Notes under the pieces: generated by a model
Database searches by the model: none
What the model saw: the letters and a program-made list of their open reading frames with translations, nothing else
Told to the model about the DNA's origin: nothing
Shown here: in pieces, positions 10,517 to 22,190 of the stretch
How the letters are laid out: every line of letters begins with the position of its first letter
How positions within the stretch are numbered: the first letter of the stretch is position 1
DNA from: Monoplex corrugatus
Lineage: Eukaryota > Mollusca > Gastropoda > Littorinimorpha > Ranellidae
NCBI GenBank assembly: GCA_030674185.1
Contig: CM060307.1
Location: forward strand, 33,189,696-33,253,695
Reading direction: 5' to 3'
DNA length: 64,000 nt
Made by a program: the position numbers and the translations under genes

Positions 10517-11421
10517 CATCTTCTCGAATGTTTCCTTCAGCACCTGATCTCTGTCCACTGACGATGTGATGTAACGGAGCTTTCTCTTGCTGGGCAGAGT
10601 GAGAAAGTCGCGTAGCTGCTCGTAATCACACTGGGGGTATGACTCAAGTGCAAGGCAGTAGTCACTCATAGAGAACTCCTTGCGGCACAACAGTTCCAAC
10701 TGCCGAGTCAAGAACACCAATTTCTTCTCCCTCTTGCTGTCCACACAGTCTGCTGCCTGACCTTGCAGAACTGACACTACCTTCTCTAGCACTCTGTCCA
10801 GGGGAATAGCAAAGTTCACAGAGAAGTGGACGGCTTCAAAGAACTGTGAAAAGGATCGAAGACCGTTGTTGGGGTGAAGAGTCTTACCCAGTGGGACACT
10901 GATTCCACTCTTGTAGATTGTGCATGTCAGTGATGAACACAAAGTCGGCCTGTTTTCCACAATCACTGTTAACTTGCATTCACTCCAGTTCTCCGACATG
11001 AACAGGCACACAAACCTTCCATCAGATCTTGAAATTAGCAGGTTCTTGTATTTCTTGCGCAACTCACGGTCAGGTTGGAAGGAATCGAAAGAAGTGATAG
11101 TGTCTTTCTGTAGAAAGTACTCCAACTGCTTGTCCTCTTTCTTCGCCGTGCGAGGTGAAGGCTTGGGGGTAGGTAGGCAAGATGCTGGCACATTCTCGAA
11201 AACACTTGGAGGAGTCGAAGGTCGGGTAGATCCCCCAGGAATCTTTATCATGGGAGCATCGGCAGGCCAGTGTCTCTCACAAATTACGAACTTCTCAGGA
11301 TCTAGCTCGAAGTTTTCACGTGGCGGGAGAACATCGATCCACTTCTGCCGCTCGAGAGTGTCTTTCGGCAAACGAAATACACGGCACTTATTGTCCTTGT
11401 TGTAGTTTTGGCATAAAGTCT
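10517..11421 (-). CDS. P-element/THAP9-like transposase, THAP and linker exon
   Basis: An open minus-strand exon encoding most of a THAP-type DNA-binding domain: '[16 protein letters not shown]', then about 20 residues later 'ICERHWP', the C-x2-H end of the C2CH zinc site. A proline/serine linker and a roughly 180-residue region follow, ending at the ATG|GTAAGT donor. The frame is open upstream to a TGA. A plausible acceptor (ACCTTCAG, AG at 11422-11423) would start the exon at 11421. The first zinc Cys is not in this exon, so it must come from an upstream exon, which I could not find, or is lost. The THAP domain binds the transposon ends in known family members. It should splice to the catalytic exon at 9650. 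Confidence 0.75.
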
Positions 11422-11629
11422 CTGAAGGTTGAAGTGTTTTCCATCAAATTGGATGTACATATCCTGTCGAAGTGTGACTGCACCCTGGCTAGCATGCCAT
11501 TGTGGACAGAAGCATTCAGTGAGACAAGCTTGGGAGTGCAACCAAACTTTCATAAAATCTCCAGATCTGTTCACACTTCCAGATTCGCAGAAACTATTCC
11601 CGAAATCGATTCCTGATTCTAATATTCCA

Positions 11630-11789
<160 letters not shown>

Positions 11790-11790
<1 letters not shown>

Positions 11791-12750
11791 CATATGTATA
11801 CATAAAGAAGAAAATCAGTGGGACAGACAGACAGATGCAGCTTTCCTCGTGATGTGAAGTGTCATCCCTTTTCTATTTGTTAAATAGGGTCGGGGATTCA
11901 AATCGGCTAAGTGTGTGCGTGTGTTGCCTGTGTGCATGCGCGCACTCTTGTTTGTGTGTGTGTGTGCACGTGCGTGAATGTGTGAGCGTCTGTCTGTCTG
12001 TCTCCGTTCTCCTCTCTTTGCTCTAGAGAGGAATTAATGTATGTGGAAAGAGAGAGAGAGAAGGAGAGAGCGAGTTTGATTTTATTTTGAACTGTGTGGA
12101 TAGTAATAATAACGCAAGCTTACAATCCATGTGTATTAGAAGAACAGGAAATAATATATTGCAACATGAAACACTTTAGAGCAAAATATGAAAGCAAAAC
12201 ACGCACATTCACACAAATAAGTAATGCATTTCACGAGGACTACATGCATGTGTATGCACACAAACCGTGATAGGGTTTCATTCAATACCTTGATCTAACT
12301 CTGTTATATTCCGAATACATCTTTCTATGTTGAGGTAGGAATTTTATTAAAGTGGAAGTAGAAGAGAATTCCTAGAATATGAAATTCAACAAAACAGGTA
12401 ATTATGTGTGTATGGCTTGACTGTCCCATTCTCTGTCTTCCTCAGAAAGTAGATTATGATCGTTGTAAAGATTAACCAAAAATGTCAAAATGTTCGTTTA
12501 TAGATAAATATACAGGCACTAGGTTATGAATAGTAACTAACCAATCTAAGTCTGAAAAAAGAGACCAATGAAGAACAAGTGAAACTTTAAACAAGAAGGG
12601 GGATGTGGGACTCCATGTGCCTGCATACAACTGGGACCAAAAAAAACTGTGTCGTAGAACCCCCCCTAAATACAAATAAAGATGAAAAATCAGGTTGATA
12701 AAGACAGCAAATTTTTTTTATGATGGGTCAGTCTGAACTATGTCAAGATG
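11790..12750. other. gene-free stretch with GT/CTGT/GA simple repeats
   Basis: Contains GT-rich sequence at 11910-11980, (TCTG)n near 11988-12004 and (GA)n at 12048-12070. No exon or element end is recognised. Confidence 0.5.
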
Positions 12751-12751
12751 G

Positions 12752-12940
12752 AAATGTCCATCATCATCATCAGGTGCCTTGCCACATGGCGTTCATGGCC
12801 TTCCATCTGTTCCTATCCCTTGTTGCTGCAAGCACATCTTCCACCCTCTCTGTCTTCAGCCATTCTGCAAGTCCGTCTACCTGGTGCTCTCTTTCTCTCC
12901 AGCTTTCCTGTTGTGACCAGGTGCTCCAATTCTGAAATAA
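12752..12940 (-). pseudogene. LINE 3'-end fragment with (TGATGA)n tail
   Basis: Read on the minus strand it encodes 'HLVTTGKLERKRAPGRR', then after a frameshift 'LAEWLKTERVEDVLAATRDR', then 'WKAMNAMWQGT' and a stop, ending in (TGA)n. This is the C-terminal tail of an RTE/Jockey-type polyprotein. The same tail is found at 25.4-26.3 kb (minus) and 60.5-60.7 kb (plus). It is severely 5'-truncated. Confidence 0.75.
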
Positions 12941-13619
12941 AATAACAGATCAGAAAGTCGGATAAATCTCATTCAATAAAACCTGAGTTAATCAGAAAAA
13001 GACCATGATAAGAAAAAGGAAGACAGGGAAATAGGACAGTCAAGCCATACACACAGAATACCCTCACACACACACGGATACAAAGGATGCTGAACCAAAC
13101 TACACTCTTGTCTGTTAAGCGTGTAACCCATGACCAAAGTTGTTATCCTCTCTGTCTCACAGATATTAACTCACTCAGCCCTGGCTGTTTTTTCCCTGTG
13201 TTTTCACCACGGACTGGCCATTTGTAAGGGTTAGTAAAAAAAATCACAAAAAAAAAAGTTTTGGTAGTACAACATTGAAATTTGGAAAATTGTTTAGTAA
13301 TACACTGAGTTAGCATGTGACAAAAAATAAAGTTTCTTACTTCCATACAATGGCTCCTGTACATATGTAGAATTTATCCATATTTTCAGTTCCGAAAATG
13401 CACACACACACACACACTTTGACTACACCCAGGGAGCACAAGAAGATGGGGAAAATCTTGGAATGTCCAGTTTTGTTTTCACAAATGATTAGATTTTACA
13501 TATATATGAAGGTTATGAAAAAATGTGATGACATTATGCATACACAGTCCAGATGACTAGAATGATTGAAAGTTGAAAGTTCACTATTTCACATATGTAC
13601 ACTGCATGTGGCATCTTCC

Positions 13620-14492
13620 CTAAAAATCAGCATAGTTTTGAACTGAATGATACAGCTGAAAGCAGGTGATCGTCTTGTCAGGCTGGCACATCTTGTCACA
13701 CAATGGCACACCACATTTCTTGCACCAGTTCTTGGTCTTCCTCTTCTTGACGCCTGGGTGTCGTCTCATGCGAGCGGTGCACACATGGCAATGCCTGAAC
13801 GCTGTTGTGCCACCTTTGGAAGGAGGTAGTGGGCAGGAAAAATGCTCATTTCCCTTCCCACTGAGCCTGGTCATGGGGGACTGCATGGGTGTAGCTGTGC
13901 TGGTTGATGGAGTAGCTGGTGCGGCCTCAGGTTGATCAGCAGCTGGCTGATTGCGGGCAGCAGCCACTCCCCGCTGGTACCTGTTACAGAGACCAGTGCC
14001 AACTGACATGACAAAGTCCTTCAGTGGCAGTCTGGGACGGTTGTTGGCCTGAAGGAAAATGTTGTGCAGGATGGATCCTTGAATGAGGGTGAGGGTGAAC
14101 AGGTGGAAGAACAGCTTCTTCCACCACTTCATGGTCTTGCGGTTGAGTGGCATGTAGGAAAGAAGCTGGTCACTCTTGTCCACCCCCGCCATATTCACTA
14201 TGTAATCCTGCACAGCAGCTGGCTTCCTTACTTGTCCCCGCCGTGTGGTGACGTCCATCATGAGGAAGGGGTCGACCTTGGTGGTGATGACATGCACTGG
14301 CTTTTTGTCCATCCATCGGAGAACAGCCACAGCACCTGAAACAACAGTCAGAACTAAGTCTCAACCAGTACAATGAGTTAGAACTGTGTTCTGGTTTTAC
14401 CTACCCATTCTTTTTGATTGCTGAAAGAGAAACATGTGTGCTAATACCCTCATTTCTCATCAATAATGACAGTGATGATGATGTTGGTGGGA

Positions 14493-14536
<44 letters not shown>

Positions 14537-15831
14537 CCATTTAGTCAGTATCAACACTACTTTGCAATTTATTGTATACAATAAACAATAAGACAAAAAC
14601 AGACATACCTTGCCTGAATGCTTGAACTTGACCACGCTGAGGCAGCCCCTGTGTCTTCAGCTGAGGAGGCAGCCCCTTGCGGTTTGCACGCACAGTGCCA
14701 ACACAGTGGGTGTCACGGGCAACAAGGAGATCAGCCAGCTCTGGACATGCATAATAATTGTCCACATACATTGTTCTTCCCTCATCCAGTAGTGGCTCAG
14801 CCAGTCTCATCACCACTTCAACTGGTCTGTTGCTAACCCCTGGTTCAGCGGCAAAGATTTCAAAACTGTGCACATATCCTGTGTCAGATTCACACAGCTC
14901 GTAGAGCTTTATGCCCCATTTGATGGGCTTGTTTTTCATGTAGACACGAAATTTGGCCTTGCCACGCCACGCACACATGGCCTCATCCACACATATGTTG
15001 TCCTTTGGGGTGTACAAGGACTTGAATTTGTCCTGCAGGTGTTGGTACACAGGCCTGATCTTATGCAGTGGGTCGTGCCCTTCTTGGCCATGTGGAATGT
15101 ACTCCGTGTTGTTGCTCACATGAAGCATGGCCAGGATCAGGTAGAATTTGTCTCTTGGCATGATGCTGGCAGCAAAACTAGTTTGCATGATTGGGCTGGT
15201 GCTCCAGTAGTCTTTTACGCCTGGCTTGTGCACCAAACCCATGTGCACACAAATGGAAAAAAAACCTATCAAGTCGTTTACGGTAATTCCAGCCTCTGGC
15301 CACATTCTAAACATGCTGTTTGCCTTCAGTTGTCCCTTGGCTGCCAAGTTTTGCTGTGCATATCTGTTTGTTTCTTCAACAATGTTGTTGAGAAACGTGT
15401 CATCAATTATTTGGCTGAAGAAGTCAAGGGGGCGTGGCATTGTTGTGGAACGTGTAAATTTGGTGACCCAGAAAAAGGTGGAATACACGGGAAAAAACTA
15501 AAGTCTTGGTGCCAGTCACGCATCATAAACGAAACAAATTCATCCTCAGTCATCTCTACCATGCGAGGCTGCTCAGTGTCGCTTGCTGCGTCGTCTGCTT
15601 CGCCATCCCCTGCCCCTCCTCCTCACTGGCCTGTGGTGAGTGGTCCGACTGAGAAACGGACGAGCCATCACTTTCTCCACCTGATTCGAAGTAATCATCA
15701 TCGCCACTGTCTTCCTCGATGTCTGAACCTTCAGTTCGAAGCATTTCAAGAACTTCTGAAACATTAAAACGCTCTTGTCTCTTCCGTTTTTCAGTACCTT
15801 GCTGACCCGAAGTGCTGGGCTGCGACGCCAT
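13620..15831 (-). pseudogene. piggyBac transposase of PB1 (two apparent frameshifts)
   Basis: The start ATG at 15831 opens an acidic N-terminus ('DSGDDDYFESGGESDG'). The frame shifts in a G-rich run near 15605-15625 and again near 15437-15460, then continues with 'PRPLDFFSQIIDD'. The DDD catalytic domain follows, with 'ICVDEAMCAW' (first Asp) and 'MYVDNYYACPEL' (second Asp). A GT-AG intron spans 14336-14608 (AAG|GTATGT, TTTCAG|GTGCT). The second exon gives 'GVDKSDQLLSYMPL' (third Asp) and a C-terminal cysteine-rich zinc domain ('CHVCTARMRRH', 'WCKKCGVPLC', 'CFQLYH'). All catalytic Asp are present. Two one-base indels, if not assembly errors, make it inactive. The family excises and inserts DNA at TTAA without footprints. 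Confidence 0.85.
14336..14608 (-). other. intron of PB1 transposase with (ATG)n microsatellite
   Basis: Consensus donor and acceptor restore the frame between '...AFRQG' and 'AVAVLRWMDKKP'. A (GAT)n run of about 18 units lies at 14480-14536. Confidence 0.8.
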
Positions 15832-16010
15832 CTTTGCGGTTAATGACATGCAAACAGTCGGGTCAGAAATGGTCAGCTGGCACACACACAACACCCTCAC
15901 ATCACGTCTGATTGGTTGTAAAAGGGAGAACAGTGGGTTAGCAACACGGCCATGTGCTCAACACGTGATAGGGGCGTGATTGCTGCGCTCCAAAAATTTC
16001 CATAGTACCG

Positions 16011-16071
16011 ATTCCCGATCGGAACGTTCGGTCGAAACCGTTGTACGCGGCACGTTCCCGATCGGGAACGT
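16011..16071. promoter_or_regulatory. paired subterminal palindromes of PB1
   Basis: ACGTTCCCGATCGGGAACGT at 16052-16071 is a perfect 20-bp palindrome centred 27.5 bp from the element end. A shorter imperfect copy, ATTCCCGATCGGAACGT, is at 16011-16027. The role is unknown; transposase binding or promoter control is possible. Confidence 0.6.
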
Positions 16072-16210
16072 CCGGGCGGAGAGAGTTAACATTGCTTGAA
16101 ACAAGTAGATAAAGCATAATAAATATTTAAAAACAGTAAATAAAACATAATAAACACCTAACACGTATCTTATGTTCTGAAAGTTGGGCTTTAACCCGTT
16201 CAGTGCCAGC

Positions 16211-16270
16211 GACCGAATATTCGGTCGGCTCTTTGTGTCATCCTCCTTGCCAGCGACCGAATATTCTGAC
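16211..16270. promoter_or_regulatory. paired subterminal palindromes of PB2
   Basis: GACCGAATATTCGGTC (16211-16226) is a perfect palindrome centred 27.5 bp from the end. GACCGAATATTCTGAC (16255-16270) is a degraded second copy. Both sit in a direct repeat that also includes GCCAGC from the inner end of the terminal repeat. Confidence 0.6.
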
Positions 16271-16455
16271 AGTCTATTTTTAGCATTTTTCATGGGGAAT
16301 TACGGCAAGCAGTAGTGACGCAGAACACAGATACACAATTTACAACCCTTCCCCGATAATGAGGTACTACGCAGTTTACGTGACGTTCCTCGCAAAATTT
16401 GCAAACAAAGCAATTAGCAGGGTAACCTGCTTACGTAAACACTCCGACAGCGAAA

Positions 16456-17025
16456 ATGGCCGACAGCGCCGTGCCTGGTCCGAACATTTCAAGCAGACGA
16501 CGCGCTTCCATTCCACTTTCCCTTGCCGTTCAACTTGTGCTCCAAAGTTATTCTGACATCGAATCAGTTGATTCTCTGGATGATTTTACCGAGGACAGTG
16601 ATGTTCATGGCGATGATGCGGCCAGAACAAGTGCACGGCGTGCCCTGACCGACTTCAACAACAGCGATACGTCAGTTAGTCATGACTCGACTGTTGATCC
16701 TGCATTCATGGTGGAGACAGAGGTCAGTGGTGCTGAGAGTGAAAGCGATAGTGATGGGGAGGGTGGGAGGGTGCCAGTACTTAGCAGGAAAAGTTCTAGA
16801 GTTTCGGAAAGCAGGGGTGCAGGTCGAAGAAGAGGGACAGCAGGAAGGGGGGTGGGGCAGGGGAGGGGGCGGGTCTGGGGTGTGAGAAGAGGATGGACAA
16901 TGACTGGGACTGCACGTTTCGATGGTCAGTTCGTTGACGCGACAAACACAAGACCTATGTCGTTTGAGTTTACAGGGGATGGGGGCATCAAAGTATCAAC
17001 AGAGGCTTGTGACAGAGACGAATAG
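16456..17025 (+). pseudogene. piggyBac transposase N-terminal exon of PB2
   Basis: A 189-codon frame from ATG at 16456, 265 bp inside the element end. It is rich in Ser/Asp/Glu ('EVSGAESESDSDGEGG') with a Gly/Arg stretch ('RGAGRRRGTAGRGVGQGRGR'). Near the end 'FEFTGDGGIKV' resembles the 'F-G--G' block that precedes the catalytic domain in the family. The frame ends at TAG, followed by 'gtacgc', a possible donor. The catalytic core is not downstream. Such N-terminal-only proteins might still bind element ends; that is speculative. Confidence 0.65.
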
Positions 17026-17316
17026 GTACGCACAGTAGATTATCACGGCTGCCAGTCAGAAGGAGGGGGGAATTTCTAAACATAGCTGACTGAGACAGTG
17101 GACAGACTGTTACCAACTCTGTGTGTGTATGTGTGTGTGTGATTGATATAGTGGTGGTGATGTAGGGGTGGGATGGTGGTGATTATGTGTGTGTGTTTGT
17201 GTGTGTGTGTGATGTGTTTATGTTACTTATTTTGCTTGTTCATCCTGCTTATTGTGCAGTTACATATTTTGTCACATGTTACTTATTGCTGTGTGTGTTT
17301 GTGTGAATGATTTCAG

Positions 17317-17503
17317 ATACCTCTTCAGGCAGAACACCAGCTATTGTGGTACCATCAAAGCCAATAGACTGGTGAAGGAGGTGACTGACCTTGAGGTCAC
17401 CAAAACAGGGGACATGAAGGTGCTTCTCCTTGTTTCATGGAGTACCACACAAAACTCAAATACTGGCTTGAAGATTAGTTTGTGGAGATGCCGACAGTAG
17501 TTG
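17317..17503 (+). pseudogene. piggyBac transposase internal fragment of PB2
   Basis: After 'gatttcag' the frame reads 'YLFRQNTSYCGTIKANR', matching the family's 'L-----YC-GT-RANR' block (compare 'HCVGTVRANR' in PB1). It then continues for about 45 residues to a stop. The first and third Asp regions are absent, so this is a deletion derivative, not an active enzyme. Confidence 0.7.
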
Positions 17504-18019
17504 AGTCGGACATCCGTAATCTGTAAATAGTTTGTTTTTTTTGTGCCTTTTTTTTATTTCTTCATTTCCTCAGTGATGGGAACTCTTCTCTTTGAATTGG
17601 TGTGCTTCAAAATAACATGGATCTAGGATTGCTTTTTGTTTCACTTTGGAATGTATCATGCCACTGAGTGCAAAATTTCTGCAAATTTGGTGAGTACAAA
17701 TAAAATATTTCACCAAAAATTCAAATGTTCATATTATGTCTTTCTGCGAGTGTCATTTTGAAGAGAAACCATTTTGCTACAAACTTTATTCAACATGTTA
17801 TTGTCTGTTTTGTCTCCTTTAGCTTCAGGAATTTTTTATGAATTATTACCCTAATTCGGAAAATGCGCCCTGGCAATGGCGATGCACACTTTAATTACAT
17901 CATCTGGCACTGTAAGGGTTAAGGTGAAAAACAATCATTGAGTTAACCGCTATATAACCTAAATAAAACTTTTAGGATTTTACACAACAACAGTAAAACA
18001 ACGACAACAACAACAACAC

Positions 18020-18085
18020 CACACACACACAAACGCAACACACACGCAAAATGCACTCCTGAACATGCGGGCACACACACACATG

Positions 18086-18120
<35 letters not shown>

Positions 18121-18145
18121 TCATTCACTTGCACACACACAGGCG
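18020..18145. repeat. (CA)n-rich tract
   Basis: Interrupted CA and CAA runs, the longest about 30 bp near 18086-18115, with a CGCG patch at its end. Confidence 0.9.
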
Positions 18146-18361
18146 CGCGCGAATACAAAGGATGCTGAACCGAACTACACTCTTGTCTGTTAAGCGTGTG
18201 ACTCATGACCCAAGTTGTTAACCACTCTATCTCACACCCACACACATTTATTGCTTCAATAACCAGTGATAATCCTTCAGACTCTTTGAGCATGTCAGTT
18301 GGCCTACACACTGGCAACATCATAAGATGGAAGTGGGAAAAGGATTTATGGGACACTAAAC

Positions 18362-18917
18362 TGTTATTGCTGTTGTTTTTGTTTAAAGCCCAGCTGACAG
18401 TGTAGAGCCATATCAGGGCTATGACCGCTTCAAAACATACAAAACTTCAACAGGGAAAAAAGAAATCAAAACCAAGCACACACATCAATGCATTCGCGCA
18501 CACAATCCAAGGACATGTCCCTGGCGCTGACCACTCCATCCAATCTATCGTATAAGGGATTTAGAAAAGACACTTGAATAAAAATTTAAGCATACCTAAG
18601 GACACCAAAGCATATATAAAAACGGGCATAAATTACCTAAAACTGCTTCTGCATATCTCACTTCCCTAGAGTCAAAAATGCACTTAATGCACGTACCCAA
18701 TTATGAATCATAAGAAAAAGTACGCAAGACTTTATCAAACACATACAGATGAATGGACAAGCAAGGCAGAAAATGATAGGAAGAAATGACGAAAAACAAA
18801 GGAACAAGGCAGAAACAAAGAGAGTGACAGAAAAGAAAAAATTTGTAGCACAGAATTTCCAGAGGTGGGGATACTATTTATACTGAAAGAGTCTCCAGCA
18901 TCCCCACGGGGGCAGGG
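18362..18917 (+). repeat. R570 dispersed repeat, copy 2 (near full length)
   Basis: Starts with (GTT/ATT)-rich sequence and 'gtttaaagcccagctgac', continues through 'gagccatatcagggctatga', 'cacatcaatgcattcgcgca', 'acctaaaactgcttctgc' and 'acagaatttccagaggtggg', and ends 'catccccacggggg'. It has no long ORF. This is one of three copies (with 6 and 12) that best define the full unit. Confidence 0.85.
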
Positions 18918-19586
18918 ACACTAAACTGACACTATCAGAATGATTGATGCATTAAGATGGGCAACAAACAGAGCAATGTTTTTTATGTAGCAGGCTGTGT
19001 ATCAAATATTTACATATGAAATCAGATCAGGGATCCATCGCTCACTCAGTTGAGCTATACGAGTATAACAACATCTGCCATGAAATACACATTGTGATAA
19101 ACATTAAGGTACATGCGGTAAGATTTCCGTTAACAACACAGAGTTTATTTATGTTTTTACAGGGAGGGGCTGTCTGTTCCCTTGTTTATTCTCTGTCCTT
19201 CGTCTGCTGTGTCTGTTTTTCCCCATTACCGTCTCCCGTTTCTTCTATCCATCTACTGTCTTTTGAATTACAAACACAAAAGCAAAAAAACGCAAAAACA
19301 AGCAAAGAAGCAAACCAGATATGATCTCAATAAACTAAAAGATCCAGAAATCAAAGCCGAGTACCAAGTTGAAACAACCAACCACTTCTCTGCTCTCTTA
19401 GAAGAATGGACAGCAAATGAAACTTTGCCAAACAATATATGGAAGGACATGAAAAAAAAATAGTATACACTGAAACTGCAGGGTCAAAACTTGGAAGGCA
19501 GAAAAACAAACCACCAAAGCCATACATAAACAAAAGTTTTCCAACTGGCCATAGAGAAAAAGCCAAGCATGAAGGAACAAGATAGA

Positions 19587-19668
19587 AGATTACATAAGAC
19601 TTGAAAAAAGAAATAAGAACCAAACTCAGATTACATAAGACTTGAAAAAAGAAATAAGAACCAAACTC
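19587..19668. repeat. 41-bp perfect tandem duplication in LINE-E
   Basis: The block beginning 'agattacataagacttg' and ending 'aaccaaactc' is present twice, head to tail, with no mismatch. Confidence 0.9.
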
Positions 19669-21098
19669 AGAAGAGATAAGAAAGCATGGACAGAAGAAGA
19701 GTGCTCACAAATCACAGAGGCAAATGTGAGAGAAAAACAAAAGAAATGTTTCAGCAAGTAAGAAAGATGAAATCCACAAATATTCAAGGAAAAAATCAAA
19801 GCATACAAAGTAAAGAAGGGAAGCCTTAACAGAGATGGAAGATATTCTATCAAGATGGCATGAGTACAGCAAAGGACTTTTTCATGAAAAACACATCAAA
19901 ACTTCCAAAATATAGTCCCGGCCTTGATTTTCAAGAATTCAAACCAAAACCTCTTGTCAGTGAAGTCAGAGTAGGAATAGATCAGCTCAAGTTAGGAAAA
20001 TCATCTGGATTGGACAATGTCCCAGGCGAACTGTTAAAAAGAACACTGGAGAAACAGGTGTAACTACCTTACATCATCTATGTACAAGAATATGGGAATA
20101 ATGTCAAGGACTTGATGACTGGAAGCTACAAGAATTAGTCATGCTATATAAAAAGGAACACCAAGGACTGCAGTAACCATAGAACCATTGCCCTAATCAG
20201 CCACACCAGTTAAATACTGCTAATCATCATATTGAACAGAATGAAACAAAAAGTCGAAGAAGAACTCTGACTATCAGGCTGGTTACAGATCCAACAGGGA
20301 GGCTGGTAACAGATCCAACAGGGGCACAACAGACATGTTATTTGTCTTATAGATTTTGACAGAAAAAGTAAGGAACAATAAACAAGAAGTTTATTATCTT
20401 TATTAATTACCTCTAGGCCTTCCCCAAACACTTCATGTCACTAATAACAGCATTATACGAAGATCAAATAGCGACCATCAGATGGAATGGTGCACAATGA
20501 AATGGTGAACATGGCAAATATTTTGGCATTAAAAGGGTAGTCAGGAAGGGCTGCTCCTTTCACCTCATCTTTTTAACTTATATACAGAGCAGGTTATCAG
20601 ACAGGCAGATTTAGACGAGATGGGAATAACAATCGGCCTCATATAACCAACCTGAGATACACAGATGATGATGCATAACGGCAGATATCACAAGCATGAA
20701 GAGAATTCTCTATGGAGTAAATGCAAGAAGTTGCAGGGCAGGATTGAAACAATGCAAAACAAAAAAACAAACAAAAAAAACCCAAAGTAATGCACATATC
20801 AAGAAAAGATGGCCAGGAACATCCAAACAGTCAAATAAATAAAACAAAATTAGAAAATGTCCAACCTTTCAAATATCTAGGATCTGTAAAAACAAATGAC
20901 GGCTCCTGTACCAAAGATATGAAAACAAGAATTGGCATGACAAAACAAAAAACGGTCCAGTTACAAAGTGCATGGAAAGACAGAGGGCTTCCCAAAGATT
21001 TAAAATCAAGAATCCGGACCACTTTGATTAGGCTGTTTTAATATACAGTTGGAAGCCTGAACACTAAGAAAAGATGAAGAAAATAAAATCAATGCAGC

Positions 21099-21321
21099 AG
21101 AAATGTGGCTCTGTAGACGACTTCTCAGAGTCAAATGGACAGACAGAATGTGCTGTGAGATTTAGAGTCAAAGACAATAGAAATGTGGCTCTGTAGACGA
21201 CTTCTCAGAGTCAAATGGACAGACAGAAATGTGGCTCTGTAGACGACTTCTCAGAGTCAAATGGACAGACAGAAATGTGGCTCTGTAGACGACTTCTCAG
21301 AGTCAAATGGACAGACAGAAT
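21099..21321. repeat. 46-bp repeat, four copies in LINE-E
   Basis: Blocks starting 'aaatgtggctctgtagacga' occur at 21101, 21181, 21227 and 21273. The last three are head to tail and identical, implying recent local duplication in a dead retrotransposon. Confidence 0.92.
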
Positions 21322-21649
21322 ACATGATAGCATATCAAAGGAACTGAATGTAAAGCGCCAACTGCTAACAGAGATCAACAAAAAAAGCTGAAATATGTAG
21401 GCCATGTGATCAGAAACACCAAAACAGATTTGATACCAACAGTCCTGCAGGGGAAAGTTGAGGCAAGGAGAAGAAAGGGATGACTGCACACCCCTACTTA
21501 AACAAGATTGCTGATGTCTTGTTGTCTGGGAATCCAGAAGTAGCTCACAGGTGTGTCAATCGTGGAGAAGGCTTGTGATGTTGAGCGTGACACCTACTGC
21601 CAATCCCAGCAAGGTAGAGAGGTGAGGTGAGGTGATAAGGAAGAATTTT

Positions 21650-22190
21650 TAAATCTTTCAATTTATCAGGATGTAATCAATCTGATTTCTTGTACGGACT
21701 CCTGGATTCATCCATGTCCATTTTCTTCTGTTAAGTTGTTCAAACCAATGTTGGATGTCTATTGTGAAACAAAAAATGAATAAAAAAAAAAGTTAAAAAA
21801 AAAATGTTGCTCAAACCAAGTGATTCCTATTATGAATAAATTTACTTGTGCCCACTCAAGTTTCTCTCCCCTTTCATTTCATGTGCCAAAGTCATGAGGT
21901 CCAACTATGTCATCTACATTTTCCTGTCCCACTTCAGTGATAAAATTTCCCATGGTTATTGTACTGTTCTGTGATTTACACTGAGCCTAGTCTGTCTGTA
22001 ATTCTTATACAAGTTGTCAATTTCTTCCTCAGTTCTTGTGGATGTTGGTGCATATACTTGGATGTTGTTGATATCAAATGGCTTGCCATCCAATCTAACT
22101 AATATAGTCCAGTATCCTTTGATAGACTGTGACTTGTCACTGTCCATTATGATGTCTACTCCTCTTTCATATGTGTGTCTTCACCAGAAT
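21650..22190 (-). pseudogene. LINE endonuclease-domain fragment (LINE-H)
   Basis: Read on the minus strand: 'SIKGYWTILVRLDGKPFDI', 'NIQVYAPTSTRTEEEID', then 'ITMGNFITEVGQENVDD' (the family's 'GDFNAKVG' motif), 'RRKWTWMNPG' and 'RTRNQIDYILIN'. This is the apurinic-type endonuclease domain of a non-LTR element. The 5' side is interrupted at 22191 by a Tc1 element, and LINE-like sequence may resume after 23815. Several indels are present. Confidence 0.8.

Larger units (their letters stand above)
13166..16089 (-). mobile_element. piggyBac element PB1 (2.9 kb, full-length type)
   Basis: Both ends are TTAA (13166-13169 and 16086-16089), the piggyBac target duplication. Terminal inverted repeats are TTAACTCACTCAGCCCTGG and TTAACTCTCTCCGCCCGG, 15 of the first 18 bases matching. 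It encloses a minus-strand transposase with one intron. Just inside the 16089 end lie two palindromes. It is separated by only 101 bp from a second piggyBac element. Confidence 0.9.
16191..17922 (+). mobile_element. piggyBac element PB2 (1.7 kb, internally deleted)
   Basis: Ends are TTAA at 16191-16194 and 17919-17922. Inverted repeats TTAACCCGTTCAGTGCCAG and TTAACCCTTACAGTGCCAG differ at two positions. The inside keeps the transposase N-terminus and a later fragment, but most of the catalytic domain is missing. Orientation is opposite to PB1, so their transposase-start ends face each other across 101 bp. Confidence 0.9.
19260..21500 (+). pseudogene. degenerate LINE, reverse-transcriptase region (LINE-E)
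   Basis: Plus-strand pieces appear in polyprotein order. At 19.3 kb 'YDLNKLKDPEIKAEYQ' is the conserved start of the linker before the polymerase. At 19.95 kb 'GIDQLKLGKSSGLDNVPGEL' is an RT palm block. A decayed RT loop ('LRYTDDDA' for YADD) lies at 20.65 kb, 'FKYLGSVKTNDGSC' at 20.87 kb, and 'EMWLCRRLLRVKWTDR' at 21.1 kb. Frameshifts and stops separate them. Internal tandem duplications of 41 bp and 46 bp disrupt it further. It is the same broad LINE type as the one at 25.4-28.0 kb. Confidence 0.75.

Noticed and set aside
14868..15767. 299-codon plus-strand frame
   Set aside because: Antisense to the piggyBac PB1 transposase, whose catalytic motifs are on the minus strand.
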